A DNA stretch of 64,000 nt from Pachyseris speciosa (GCA_016490735.1 JAEMWC010000001.1:3410001-3474000), one strand, 5' to 3'. Shown: positions 1-9,662, numbered from the stretch's first letter. The notes: generated by a model from the letters alone, not told the origin. Numbers and translations: made by a program.

Positions 1-137
1 AGGCTTAAATATTGTAGAGGGGGAGAGAATAAGCTTTCAATTGGTCGCGGTTATTCATTGGCCCTTATTGGAGATTTTGTTGGTTAATGGTCTTGCATAA
101 GTCACTTATTCTCTCCCCCTCTACAATATTTAAGCCT
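1..137. repeat. Inverted-repeat hairpin, 33-bp perfect arms
   Basis: The first 33 bases (starting AGGCTTAAATATTGTAG) are the exact reverse complement of 105-137, around a 71-base loop. No coding potential is seen. It looks like a MITE or the inverted end of a Penelope-like repeat. Its left flank is outside the window, so no target duplication can be checked. Confidence 0.85.
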
Positions 138-356
138 TTCGGATTATTACTACCCTTTGTAATTGTAAAATTCCTCTGCTAAATATGTAATGTTATGTAA
201 GTGTTATTCATTTCGGAATATTACCACTCTTTGTAATTAATGCATTCTTTTCATCTCAACTTGCAAATCGTCGCTGTAAAGTATGTAGTGTTACTTAAGA
301 CCTACACCTACAGTTGTATAAATTGCTTCGTAAGAACCTTGTAAAAGCACACGCTG
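138..356 (+). repeat. Non-coding repeat leading into a hammerhead motif
   Basis: This AT-rich stretch has no credible ORF. Two related segments, each reading roughly TTCGGA-ATTA-TAC-CTTTGTAATT, occur near 138-165 and 211-240, so it is internally repetitive. It runs directly into the hammerhead ribozyme motif at 357 and is best read as the LTR-like part of a Penelope-type or retrozyme-type element. That assignment is inference. Confidence 0.4.
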
Positions 357-393
357 TAAAACTGATGAAGGTCTAAGACCGAAACGTTTTTTA
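357..393 (+). ncRNA. Type I hammerhead ribozyme motif (self-cleaving RNA)
   Basis: The conserved core is CTGATGA at 362-368. It is followed by a 4-bp stem II (GGTC, loop TAA, GACC), then GAA at 381-383. Stem III would be the self-complementary ACGT (384-387), which can only pair fully as a dimer. The nucleotide before the cleavage site is T388, and stem I pairs TAAAA (357-361) with TTTTA (389-393). Short palindromic stem III is the known form in Penelope-like elements and retrozymes. Activity is not shown. Confidence 0.75.
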
Positions 394-472
394 AATACAT
401 TTTTATTGTTTAGCCTCCAAAATTGTCCGTCCTCTGACCTTTTTTAATTGAATAAAAATTTGAAAGAAAATT
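394..472. other. No gene; AT-rich element tail
   Basis: AT-rich sequence after the hammerhead motif, containing TTTTTTAATTGAATAAA, a motif that recurs near 810-822. No ORF or structured RNA is seen. Confidence 0.5.
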
Positions 473-546
473 GGCCCTGAGCGTAATTTGAACCCACGTC
501 CCCCTGTATACTAGTCGGATATGATGACCACTACACCATCAGGACA
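473..546 (-). repeat. tRNA-like SINE head
   Basis: On the minus strand this has a Pol III A-box-like TGGTGTAGTGG and a B-box-like GGGTTCAAATT at tRNA spacing, with tRNA-like ends. The anticodon arm is poor and the sequence runs into unrelated A-rich DNA, so it is a tRNA-derived retroposon, not a working tRNA gene. A similar B-box-like stretch lies at about 832-858 on the plus strand. Confidence 0.6.
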
Positions 547-879
547 ACCATGCTGGCAACACGGCAATCGAAGATGTGGTTTACGCGATCAAAGACGTGG
601 TCTCCCGGGAAATTTTACTTTCAAGGTGACAGGGCAGAGGAAGCCTATAACTCTATTTGAAATCCAACTAAGGATCAATTACTGATGCACGACCGAAGTC
701 AACTTAGTGGATGACAAAGGAGGATCCAGTTGTGGATACAGGCTTATTTCAATTAATTAAATTCTGTATATGAAGGAAACCCTAACCTATACACCCCAAA
801 TAATCATATTTTAATTGAATAAATGTTTTGGACGTGAGTTCACATCCCGCTCAGGGATTCCCGCTCGTGGATGCTATTT
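547..879. other. No gene recognised
   Basis: No exon, ORF or known domain is visible. The stretch 832-858 (GACGTGAGTTCACATCCCGC) resembles the 3' half of the tRNA-like SINE at 473-546 in the opposite orientation. Confidence 0.4.
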
Positions 880-1035
880 GTGAATCGGCAGGCCCGTAGT
901 TAGGTTTCTGCGTTGGGGAGGTGCGTTTGAGCGCCGAAGGCTCCAAATGGCGAGAGCCGAAGGCGCGAGATTGTAGGGGGATCCGTGGGCATGCTCCCCG
1001 GAAATTTTTGAATAACTAGACTGTCTAAGACTGCA
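880..1035. repeat. Dispersed repeat with GGGCATGCTCCCC core
   Basis: The core GGGCATGCTCCCC, followed by GGAAATTTTTGAA and an AGACT-containing stretch, recurs at about 44575-44625 (GGGGCATGCTCCCC then GGAAAATTTTAAA). Both copies are preceded by a G-rich tract. It is non-coding and of unassigned class. Confidence 0.5.
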
Positions 1036-1555
1036 TTTTGTGCATTTCGAAGGCCGTTACATAGAAAATCAGACAGCCAAGATCAAACGTAAAAACGTCA
1101 ATACTCAAGAAAAATTGAGTAGTGTGCCAAGCTCAAGCCTCCTTGAACACTTCTGGGAAAACAAATCTATGCTAGCTCTGTGACCTCTGTTGTTAGTGTG
1201 GAGCCGTCCTAGTGCTCCTCAGTTTCACATTCGCAGATGGTGGCTGGAATATATTATGAAACAAAACTTCAAGGGGAAGTAAATATTTTGGTTCAAATCC
1301 CTCAAGGCGTTTGCAGCGGTATTGGGTCTTACCTCTTTTGGCTTCGAGCTGTATCCCAAATAGTCTTCCAGCAATTTAATAGTATCGACATTATAAGCAG
1401 GAGGTCGCATAGCAGACATAAAATGAAAACAGTTCATTAAACTGGATTTCATTTCAAACTACACAATAAGCGTGTCAGGACGCAAGTAGATGCCCCTAAC
1501 TCATCCTGCTGGCCTTGTGAACTGCTGCCATCGGTACTGATGTAAACGGTACTGA
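1036..1555. other. No gene recognised
   Basis: Short overlapping ORFs occur on both strands but none shows a recognisable domain, splice context or repeat. I see nothing I can support here. Confidence 0.4.
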
Positions 1556-1920
1556 TGTCGTCCGAAAAGAAACCAAAACCAAAAACCACGTCGGACATCA
1601 GATCCGAAAAACCGCTTGTATTTTGGCGAAAACCGAAAACCAAATACTAATAAAGCAAAAACCGGAAACCGTAACAGACACCAAAACCGAAAAACTGAAG
1701 TTTTCGGTGCAAAACCGAAAATAACAATAACAATAACAAAATCGGGGAGACTAAATGAAATCAACTCTAAATAAATCAAATGAAATCAAATGTTGGTTTT
1801 TGGGGAGAGGGGAAAACCGGAGTACCCGGAGAAAAACCTCTCGGAGCAGAGTAGAGAACCAAAAAACAATTGCCTAAAAACTGGCCAAAACCGAAAAACC
1901 GAAAATCCCAATGCCCCCCT
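1556..1920. repeat. CCGAAAA-rich low-complexity tract and dispersed repeat
   Basis: Degenerate reiteration of (A)CCGAAAA and ACCAAA runs from about 1560 to 1900. The part at about 1788-1865 (TTGGGGAGAGGGGAAAACCG then GAGTACCCGGAGAAAAACC) has an inverted counterpart at about 59519-59590. Together they represent a dispersed repeat. Confidence 0.55.
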
Positions 1921-2085
1921 CCTTGAGTACGACCCTCGGCCTGCGGCCCGTACTCAAGACCTTGGGCACAGTTTTTCTAATTTCTGTGCAGCCAGCTATA
2001 CGTGATTGGCGGAAATCAAAAAACAGTCAAAACCCCCGTAAGTGGACACCCATACGACAATCATAGCTGTCCCCTTACAGGTAGC

Positions 2086-2160
2086 CTGCGTGCAGACGTC
2101 TCCTATTTCCATTGTTGCACGCGGAAAAGGGACGTCTGCGAAACAGCGTCGCTAATCGTG
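2086..2160 (+). repeat. Dispersed repeat end, TAGCCTGCGTGCAGACGTC type
   Basis: Starts GTAGCCTGCGTGCAGACGTC and continues through GACGTCTGCGAAACAGCG. An inverted copy lies at about 16060-16140 and a partial copy at 16728-16765. The TAGCCT start and small inverted motif (GACGTC) resemble the ends of other TAGCCT-ended families in this window. Confidence 0.6.
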
Positions 2161-2615
2161 TTCCAGTATCCTGCTGCTTTCCTAGGATCTTGGGAAAGAA
2201 CTGTGATTGGTGGCCAGATAGTGGTCATTGTTCGAGCGAATTCTGATTGGTTTTTATCTAAAGCAGATCTCATAATGTATGGGTATATTACGCCGCCCAA
2301 ATCTAGCGGGGTTTTCCATTGAAAACGGATCAAAACACTGTAATGTTTTCTGTGTTTTTCAGCCATCGAAAAGTTGGGCGACAGAAATCTTGTGCAAGAC
2401 CAAAGATAGCCTACGTGTAGCCGTACCCACCCCCCGAAGAAAAACGGGAGGAGGGAACGTCTACGAAAAGTTAACACGAATCGTGTTATGTGACGTCACT
2501 CTTTTGCATGAAAATATGTAATGGTTTCTCGTAGGTTAATCGCATTGATTAATATTTTCGAGAACACTGATTGGCCGAAACGGATCTCGCTCTTTTTCTT
2601 GAAGAAACGTGAAAT

Positions 2616-2696
2616 ATGGCGGACGGAGTGTCGGAAGCCACACGAACTAAAGTGGAGTTTAACGCAGCTATAAATGAGGCATATCACCTCCCATAG
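2616..2696 (+). pseudogene. N-terminal leader of the element's helicase ORF, truncated
   Basis: An ATG in good context (ATATGGCGGACGG) opens a 26-codon frame starting MADGVSEATRTKVEFNAAIN, then stops. The same leader, slightly decayed, precedes the helicase segment in the sister element near 49200. There the frame continues toward a Walker A motif. Here the downstream sequence differs, so the leader is cut off from its helicase. Confidence 0.5.
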
Positions 2697-2867
2697 GAGA
2701 GTATTAATTAATGACAAGAGAAAATGAGGGACAGAGAGGGAGATGCCAGTTCGGCCCTTGGGATATGTGAATGTCAGTTAAGTTATTTTTAGATGTCACA
2801 GAAACGGAAGTCTGTTTCCCGGGAAGTCCGCAAAGTCAGCAGGCGCGCTTGACCACAAGAAATTCAA

Positions 2868-3317
2868 ATGGCGTTCCGCGTGGAAGTACGCTTTGTTGAC
2901 GAAAGAGAGTTTCGGAAGCAAGGAAAATGGCATATCTTGACCAAAAACCAGGATTGTGAGATGGATTTCACTTGTGCATCTAATGGCTCGTTGGACGACG
3001 AATACGACTCTGAGAAAGCATTTGACTCAGACAGCGATTATTTAGATCTCACTTCGAGCGATGGAACTAATAGCGATAGCAGTTACAGTGAGGAAGCCTC
3101 GACATTAGCAGGCGGCACACGAAGAGCGAAATCGACAAAAGAAAAAAATCAGAAACAAAGCTCCAGTGGTAAACAGAGAAAAAACACACGACCTGCAGCG
3201 GGTAAAAATACCTCCAAGCGCTGCATCGACATCGCGCAACTCGACATCGGAGGGCAAAGGCAGGAAAGGAAAAGCGACAAATCTTGGTGGGAAGAAAAAT
3301 GCGAAGATGCTCACTAG
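2868..3317 (+). CDS. Unidentified transposon protein, N-terminal part
   Basis: A 149-codon frame lies inside the TAGCCT element. The first ~40 residues are mixed and look folded. Then comes an acidic, serine-rich stretch (residues ~40-80, many D, E and S) and a basic lysine-rich stretch (~85-115). I do not recognise a domain. The end of this frame is probably off register: in the next frame the basic region continues, ending near 3393 in a leucine/glutamate-rich helix (TRKELNELILKLEEKCPLEF). The likely parent is therefore a longer protein now broken by frameshifts. Its role in transposition is unknown. Confidence 0.45.
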   Translation: MAFRVEVRFVDEREFRKQGKWHILTKNQDCEMDFTCASNGSLDDEYDSEKAFDSDSDYLDLTSSDGTNSDSSYSEEASTLAGGTRRAKSTKEKNQKQSSSGKQRKNTRPAAGKNTSKRCIDIAQLDIGGQRQERKSDKSWWEEKCEDAH

Positions 3318-4380
3318 AAAAGAGTTGAATGAGCTCATCCTCAAGCTAGAGGAAAAGTGCCCATTGGAATTTCGTATCGGAGCGCCTGAGTGAACACTAC
3401 GTTGCAAAACATTACGCGCCGCATCGAACGCTAATTCAAGAAATACTTGATGTTCGGTACAGTGAACTACGTAATTTAGTCCACCACATGTTTTCCGGTT
3501 ACATAGAGCTGTTGTCTGGAGTTGCAGAGGACGTGAAGGACAGAAAAGCGCACTTGGCAATTCGCTGGATAAACAGTTTGAACAGCTACTTAGATGGTTC
3601 ATCCGACAATGCTTAAAAGCGTGCGTCCGGTATACACGGATTTGTCTGATGAATTTTCATCAAGTACCATCCGAGCAGTGACCGGTATTTTACATTCCGC
3701 TAGTGTACGACTTCGCGCAAGTCCTATAGTGTTTCTCAACCACTCGATGTCCAACAGAACATCACACAGGAGGATGATGCCAGTTTATACAGAATCTCTG
3801 GGGCAGCACTCTGCCAAATGATACAACTTAGGAAAGATACTCTATCCGAAAAAACCGGCAAAAAGAAAGATTTCCATGCACACCTGGCAGCAGAAGTCAA
3901 ACGGAAATGGAGCTAGATCTTGTGAAACTGAAAGAAACTGACAAAAGCCATCTTCCAAATGCTCTTGAGCTGCTTGATGAAGGTAATTTGACTTTTGTGA
4001 AGAAAGATTTCCTGAATTTTGTACGAGAAGCTGATTTAAACATCAGAGAGTATGTCAATGAGCAAAGATTGAAGAAACATAAAAACAGTTTGTTAAAAAG
4101 TTGTTCACTTCAATGTTTACAACGATGAGCAATTATCCAAATCTTTTAAATGGTCACTAGAGACGTGTGGAGCATCAAGTCAATATCACAGTTCTGTCAC
4201 TGACAAGGTATACAATGATACGCTTCACAAACTATGCAATACCAGAACTAAGGAGTTCTTTCGAGGAAAATTTGAGAAGGAGTTGGCCACATCTGGTAAG
4301 GTTTTTGATGCTGATCAGTCACTGAGAGATAATCTCAAAACTTTTAGAGCTGCTAAAAAAAGAGTGTTTTTCTCCATGAA
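3318..4380 (+). pseudogene. Frameshifted continuation of the unidentified transposon protein
   Basis: Successive short frames give protein-like sequence: HYAPHRTLIQEILDVRYSEL (about 3410), a cysteine-containing RISGAALCQMIQLRK (about 3798), a helical stretch from 3907 (ELDLVKLKETDKSHLPNALE) and a final piece ending near 4375 (DNLKTFRAAKKRVFFSM). At least four frame changes or stops interrupt it. The pieces run in the same direction and order, which argues for one decayed gene. I cannot name the family. Confidence 0.45.
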
Positions 4381-5084
4381 ATATCCATACTCTTACCAAC
4401 AAAGGGTTTTCTTTTGTTTGAGCACCTCATTTTCTCTTGTTAATGATTATTAACAATGGTATTTATTAAAAGTTGGGGGTCTTCGTTTACAAGTTTTGGG
4501 GTCTTAGGGGTCTTAGGGGTCTTTGGGGCTTTGTTTTCAAGACACCCCTCTTACTCTGTTTACTCCTCGCTAGATGATAAGATGACGTCACGGAGGAATT
4601 GTGGGCTCGAGTAGTTGTCGTTTGAGTAATGGCGGACGTTATTTCCACTCTTTCGAGCAGCCTTTACAGATGTAAACCAGCATCAGGTTAGCCAGTGTTT
4701 GGTCTAGGATCTAGTCTTCAACGTAGGATACAAAATCGCGAAAAAAACACTGATTTTCGTCTCAGTAGCACTTTCAAATAGCCGCCGCAGCTGAACGCCT
4801 TCTGAATTTTGTCAATTTTCTCCCACTTCCACGCACCTCTCGCCATCAAGCCTTGGGCAAATGAAGGCCAAGTAATTTTCGAACATCGATGCCAAAAAAC
4901 TTGTAAGAAGCTTGCTCATAACGACCTAAAGTAACGCTGCGAATTTTCACATTCGACGCCACATCGCCATTGGCATAGGATATCTCCCAAGGTGGTCGAT
5001 CATAACGGTCGTTATCAAATTTGAATTAACGACAAATAACCCTCACCGGCTCCCCCAGAGAAACCTTGTACTATTTTCATCATG
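4381..5084. other. No gene; GGGGTCTTA mini-repeat
   Basis: A short reiteration of GGGGTCTTA lies at about 4497-4530. The rest is non-coding as far as I can see, including a GATGACGTCACGG motif near 4580 that resembles a CRE site. It lies within the TAGCCT element. Confidence 0.4.
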
Positions 5085-5290
5085 TCACCACTGACAGCGC
5101 TCATGGAAGATCAGATCCAATATTTGAATAATCTGCGATTGAAAAGGATCACGCAAACCAAAGATTCGGAAGATGATATCATATAATCGAACGAGTCATG
5201 ACTGGTGAATATTCGTACGTGTATGGGTCACCAGAAGGGACATGCAGATTGTTCAAAGTCACGCTTTCTGAAAGCGATTCCTTCGGCTGG
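5085..5290 (+). pseudogene. RecQ-type helicase fragment
   Basis: In-frame pieces read SPLTALMEDQIQYLNNL followed by TKDSEDDII and CSKSRFLKAIPSAGQ. 'SPL-LM-DQ' is the RecQ-family helicase motif Ia region that follows the Walker A segment. The sister element at 49440-49640 carries the same stretch. Stops and frame changes make it non-functional, and the Walker A part is absent here. Confidence 0.6.
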
Positions 5291-5356
5291 ACAATTTTTT
5301 AAACAAAAACTAGTGAGCAGCACACAGCAACAGATCTTGTCAATTTTTTTAATATT

Positions 5357-5398
5357 ATCCGACCGGTTTCGTCTGATCAGACAGACTTCATCAGGGAT
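5357..5398 (-). ncRNA. Type I hammerhead ribozyme motif, minus strand
   Basis: Read on the minus strand: CTGATGA (5394-5388), a 5-bp stem II GTCTG/CAGAC, GAA, then the palindromic stem III ACCGGT (5367-5362). C17 is at 5361, and stem I pairs ATCC with GGAT (5398-5395 with 5360-5357). Every conserved core position is present. The self-complementary stem III suggests it would fold best as a tandem dimer, as reported for Penelope-like elements and retrozymes. Confidence 0.85.
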
Positions 5399-5457
5399 TT
5401 AACAAGATTACAAATTGAACTACTTTTATACTAAACATTTACAGTATAAAGCACGTT

Positions 5458-5681
5458 CAGAGTAGGGTGTGAACAGCAAAAAACACCCACAAACAAATAC
5501 GCACAGGATACAACGTAAATCCTGCGTTACAAAATGTGCAATAGTTAATTTTGGGGGTCACGATTTAACGTTAAATCGTGACCCCCAAAATTAACTATTG
5601 CACATTTTGTAACGCAGGATTTACGTTGTATCCTGTGCGTATTTGTTTGTGGGTGTTTTTTGCTGTTCACACCCTACTCTG
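5458..5681. repeat. Perfect 224-bp palindrome
   Basis: The arms 5458-5569 and 5570-5681 are exact reverse complements with no spacer; the centre is CGATTTAACGTTAAATCG (5561-5578). A spacer-free palindrome this long is unstable in cloning and replication, so a head-to-head repeat junction, very recent origin or an assembly fold-back are all possible. Confidence 0.95.
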
Positions 5682-5687
5682 CATATG

Positions 5688-6245
5688 CAGTAAAATGATA
5701 TCAAGGTAGAAAATGTTACATCACGGCAGTAAAATGATATCAAGGTAGAAAATGTTGCATCACGGCAGTAAAATGATATCAAGGTTGAAAATGTTGCATC
5801 ACGGCAGTAAAATGATATCAAGGTAGAAAATGTTAAATCACGGCAGTGAAATGTATCAAGGTAGAAAACGGTGCATCACGGCAGTAAAATGATATCACGG
5901 TAGAAAAGGTTGTATCACGGCAGTTAAATGATATCAAGGTAGAAAATGTTGCATCGCGGCAGTAAAATGATATCAAGGTAGAAAAAGTCACATCACGGCA
6001 GCAAAATGATATCAAGGTAGAAAATGTTGCATCACGGCAGTAAAATGATATCAAGGTAGAAAATGTTACATCACGGCAGTAAAATGATATCAAGGTAGAA
6101 AATGTTGCATCACGGCAGTAAAATGATATCAAGGTAGAAAAAGTCACATCACGGGAGTAAAATTATATCAAGGTAGAAAAAGTCAAGTCTCGGTAGCAAA
6201 TTGGTATCAAGGCAGAAAATGTTACATCACGGCAGTAAATTGAAA
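5688..6245. repeat. 39-bp minisatellite, about 14 copies
   Basis: The unit contains GCAGTAAAATGATATCAAGG and TAGAAAATGTTACATCACG and repeats every 39 bp (for example TCAAGG at 5701, 5740, 5779 and 5818). Later copies are more diverged. Because 39 is divisible by three the minus strand stays open and encodes a 13-residue repeat (FSTLISFYCRDAT). This is a by-product of the repeat, not evidence for a gene. Confidence 0.95.
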
Positions 6246-6754
6246 TCGAAATAGTAAGTGTACCAATCTCATAGATAACAAACAAATAATACCAAGGCTA
6301 AATATAATACATAGAATATACAGGATATAACATCACTTCGATAAATAATTTTGAAACAAACGGCGCGCCATAGAAAACAAGGCCAACTTTCTCCAAACTC
6401 TAAATCCTGTCTCTTCCTGAGGAGACCATGTAAACGAAGAATTTGTAAGCGCGATGTTGACATCAAAGCCGGATTGTCTTCTTGCTTTTGACCAAAAATC
6501 TCTTGTCAGTGTAATCCTTTTCAATATTTTTAAACACAGTATTCATTTACTGACTAGCAAATGCGCTCGAAAGAATAGAAATTTACGCGGCCTTCGACCT
6601 TTGTCTACTCGAGTAAACATACGCACTTCCGCATTATTTACATAACTTGCATGAATTGAGGCTGGTTCAACCTCGTTCCCAGGGTCTCTCCTCTTCCCGC
6701 CCCCTGGAGCGAGAGAGAAGAGACCCTGGTTGGGTCTGGTCACGTGTCTCCCAG

Positions 6755-8300
6755 AATCTGGGAGATTACAAATAAACAGGTCGAGGGAGGGGCGGATTAG
6801 TGTGAAAGTTGTCTCTACTGAGTCTAGGGGAGAACGGAAATGTACGGAAAGCCATCGAAGCGTGTGAGCACTGTTATCCGCAAAGCACGGACCATGTCAA
6901 GTGGGATAAATCCTGATAAAAGAACGACGTTGCCTAAAGAGCAACTCTAATCAAGCCATTCCCAGCAACTGACGAGATCCACAAGGGAGGATCGAATCCA
7001 TGGTCTTGCCTGTCATTTGATGGCGCACTCAAAACACAGGCAATAAACTGGCATTAACAAAAGGAGGAAACTACTAAGAACCGCAGTTACAGAGCGGAGC
7101 GAAACGATCACAGACAAAAACACAGCCGTAACCAAAGCTAAGTGATCAATTTCTGCTGCGTAGCTCTTTTAGAAGCTACAGTGCTAAAGAAAGGATCGAA
7201 AGACAGCTAGCCGTGATAGGAACACTGAACATCTTGCTGCCGGGCCCGGCAATATAAATATTGCAAGATAATCACACGGCTAAAAACGCTATCTTTACAA
7301 ACTTAAGATAACAAGACTGGCTGTACGGTCAACGGACGAACTGAAATAAGCCAAACCAAACGCCTCGAAGGACGTGAAAATCACAGTCACTAAACAGAAA
7401 CAACACGGGTTCCAACAAACAGGCGTTGATAACCCAGAAATGACCTTTGAGGTCAAAATAACTAAAATAAAAAGCACTAACATCCTCTGAATCATCATGT
7501 TAGCCCGCTGAAAACATACACGAAGCTAAATCGGCCAAAAGACGGCCAAATGATCAATTCTCCGTTGGTAAGCCAAACTTCACCGACGCAGCACCACAGA
7601 CGCCAAATTATGTATACTACGAAACAAAACAGTCGCTCATTTGCACAGTGGTAAACGCAACGATCATTTTGTCAGCTGAAGTTTGTTCGAAATTTATATT
7701 TTGCTCGAAATGCAGCGGTTCGGAAAGAAGAAGAAATAAATGAGCTATATTTTTCAGAGGCTGTCGAAGATCCAAAATCTTTGACCGTGAAAATCATCGG
7801 AGGCGCTTTTCACAGAAATAAACGATTATCATTCTTCTCATATGTACCACACCACGTTGGTTTGTTACAGCATGAATTCGGATGCGTCAAAACCAAAGTG
7901 TTAGCAATTGAAAGGGAAACTTTTACACAGCAACCATGAAGAGTTCATGGGCATATTAGGATTCTTATATCTTTCTCATATGCCGTCTCAGCCGTGTCGG
8001 GAACACGCTACTCTTATCAGATAAAACACTAACTTGCGGATGCGTTTCGCATCACTCCATGCTCGCCTTTTGATACTAAACCAGTGATGGTGATCGAAAG
8101 CTTTTTGAATATCAGAGAAATAACTTTTTAGTTTCAACGGATGAGAGTTGTTTTGAAACCGATGACTTTCCAGAACCAAGTCGATCGGCAGACTCCATAA
8201 AATTGTCAGCGAGTAGAGAACACGAAAGCCTCACTTGGTTGTGTCAAAAGGAACGGCGACAAAATATTGAGATATAAGGACCCCTCCCTAACGTCTTCAA
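6755..8300. other. Interior of the Mutator-like element, no gene recognised
   Basis: Non-coding as far as I can see. A 14-bp palindrome TGCCGGGCCCGGCA lies at about 7238-7251. Short ORFs show no domain. Confidence 0.5.
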
Positions 8301-8379
8301 TTGTCTCAGACACACGTAACCAGACCCAACCAGGGTCTCTTCTTTCTCGCTCCAGGGGGCGGGAAGAGGAGAGACCCTG

Positions 8380-9162
8380 TGTAGTATACTATATGGGGGT
8401 ACCAGGACATTTTTGAAATTTTGGGTCAAATTAACTCCATTTTCGTGCGTTTCAGCCCGAGTTCTACATTTTTCATTTTCCACCAATTTTCAAAATCATC
8501 AAAAAATGACCATTTTCCGACCAATTTTTCAGCCGTATGAGTATCATTTTCGTGCGTTTCAGCCCGAGTTCTGCAACTTAGTGTGCCCAAAAAACTGGAT
8601 TTTCAGTCGTATTAGTATCATTTTCATGCGTTACAGCCCGAGTTCTGTCGATATTTGCATTTTCCATGTTGTGAAAAACAAAAAAATGTAGTAGACATTA
8701 ACCCCATTTTCGTGCGTTTCAGCCCGAGTTCTACAACCCGACACAAAATGACGACATAACTTTTTATTACATCATGAAATTTATACTCAATGTTTCCAAA
8801 TGTTGACTCCATCAGACCCCAAACACCAAAATATGGATTCTAGCAGTATTCACCGAGAAACAGCTATATTAAATAGTTTCAAACGATTAGTTACTGAAAA
8901 ATAGCTAAATCGAACGGAAACCGTCTGAAACTCTCAAATCATAAAGACACTTTATCTAACCTAATAGCATAGGTAGTATGGATAAGAATTCTATTGTCAG
9001 AAAATTGTTTGAATAGTTTAACCCAAATGAATGTCGATGAGATGAAGCAACTTGTGAGTCTCGCTGAAAATATGAAAAATAATAAACCCAAAATAAATGT
9101 CGATGAGATGAAGCAATCTGTTAGTCTCAATGAAGACAATAAAAAAGATAGACCCATTCCAA
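8380..9162 (+). repeat. Polinton left terminal inverted repeat
   Basis: Matches the right repeat nearly base for base to GACCCATTCCAA (9151-9162). It holds four copies of a 27-28-bp motif ending CGTGCGTTTCAGCCCGAGTT (starting at 8439, 8545, 8619 and 8704) and then the start of a coding frame (ATG at 8978). It therefore carries both presumed promoter and N-terminal coding sequence. Confidence 0.9.
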
Positions 9163-9662
9163 TACGTTCAGAAAATGTGAAATATATAAAAGTAACTAAT
9201 CTCAGGACCGATGAAATAACATTCTATTGGGGCATCTCGGCCGCAGAAAAGCATACCCAAATCTGCGCTCCATCAATTAGATCAGCATGTAAAAACCAAA
9301 GCGGTACACCAAAAACTTCAAGGAAGAACGGTCAAAAATATAAATTCGAACATGTTAAAAAGGAGGATGTTGTGGAAGAAAATCTCATTAATAATTGCAA
9401 ATTTAAATTATCTGATGAAGAAAGAAAACATAAATCGAGAGAATTAGTAAAAAAATGGTATGAGAAAGAGAGACAATGTCAAACATGTGGTGAGATGTAT
9501 AAAAATGCTGAAAAATATATTCACGAGAAGGGGTGTGGTATAATATCAATCACTCAAAAGATCGTTGGAGACATAAAAAATTTAAATGTAGTGGGTGTGG
9601 TAATATTTATAAGAATTTCTATAACACACACACGAGATAATTTGCGGGGTAAGACCAAATAA
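8978..9662 (+). CDS. Polinton left-arm protein, unidentified, zinc-finger-like
   Basis: The true start is probably ATG 8978, inside the terminal repeat. An extra T in a T-run near 9005 breaks the first 10 codons from the rest, which is open from 8994. The first ~55 residues are the leader shared with the polymerase (NVDEMKQLVSLAENMKNNK). Then follows unique sequence with a stretch like NUMOD-type helix-turn-helix modules (GISAAEKHTQICAPSIRSAC, about residues 80-100). A CxxC...H...C segment (CQTCGEMYKNAEKYIHEKGC) looks like a zinc finger. After about 9550 the frame shifts; the alternative frame gives a second CxxC...H motif. It converges with the polymerase gene. I do not recognise the protein; DNA binding is a guess from the motifs. 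Confidence 0.55.

Larger units (their letters stand above)
5291..6372. mobile_element. Insertion carrying hammerhead, palindrome and minisatellite
   Basis: Compared with the sister element near 49640, the sequence between CCTTCGGCTGG (about 5290) and GAAAACAAGGCCAAC (about 6376) is extra here. It consists of a minus-strand hammerhead motif, a perfect 224-bp palindrome and a 39-bp tandem array, in that order. Penelope-like elements and retrozymes are the known carriers of such hammerheads. The exact insertion borders are approximate. Confidence 0.5.
2407..6658 (+). mobile_element. TAGCCT-ended, Mutator-like DNA element; helicase carrier, degraded
   Basis: The left end TAGCCTACGTGTAGCCGTAC and the next ~270 bp match the left end of the complete element at 48968-50011. 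The right part (about 6373-6658) matches the right part of that element up to its terminal repeat. This copy holds additional coding remnants at 2616-4380 and helicase remnants at 5085-5290. A block of roughly 1.08 kb (about 5291-6372) is absent from the short copy and looks like a later insertion. The right terminal repeat is missing: the sequence breaks at 6658, where the next Mutator-like element begins. Class is inferred from the 9-bp duplication of the sister copy. Confidence 0.65.

Noticed and set aside
2103..2477. 124-codon minus-strand ORF
   Set aside because: Overlaps repeat ends on both sides, no domain; likely chance.
5621..6147. Two minus-strand ORFs with 13-residue repeats
   Set aside because: They follow the 39-bp minisatellite exactly; no start context, domain or partner exon.
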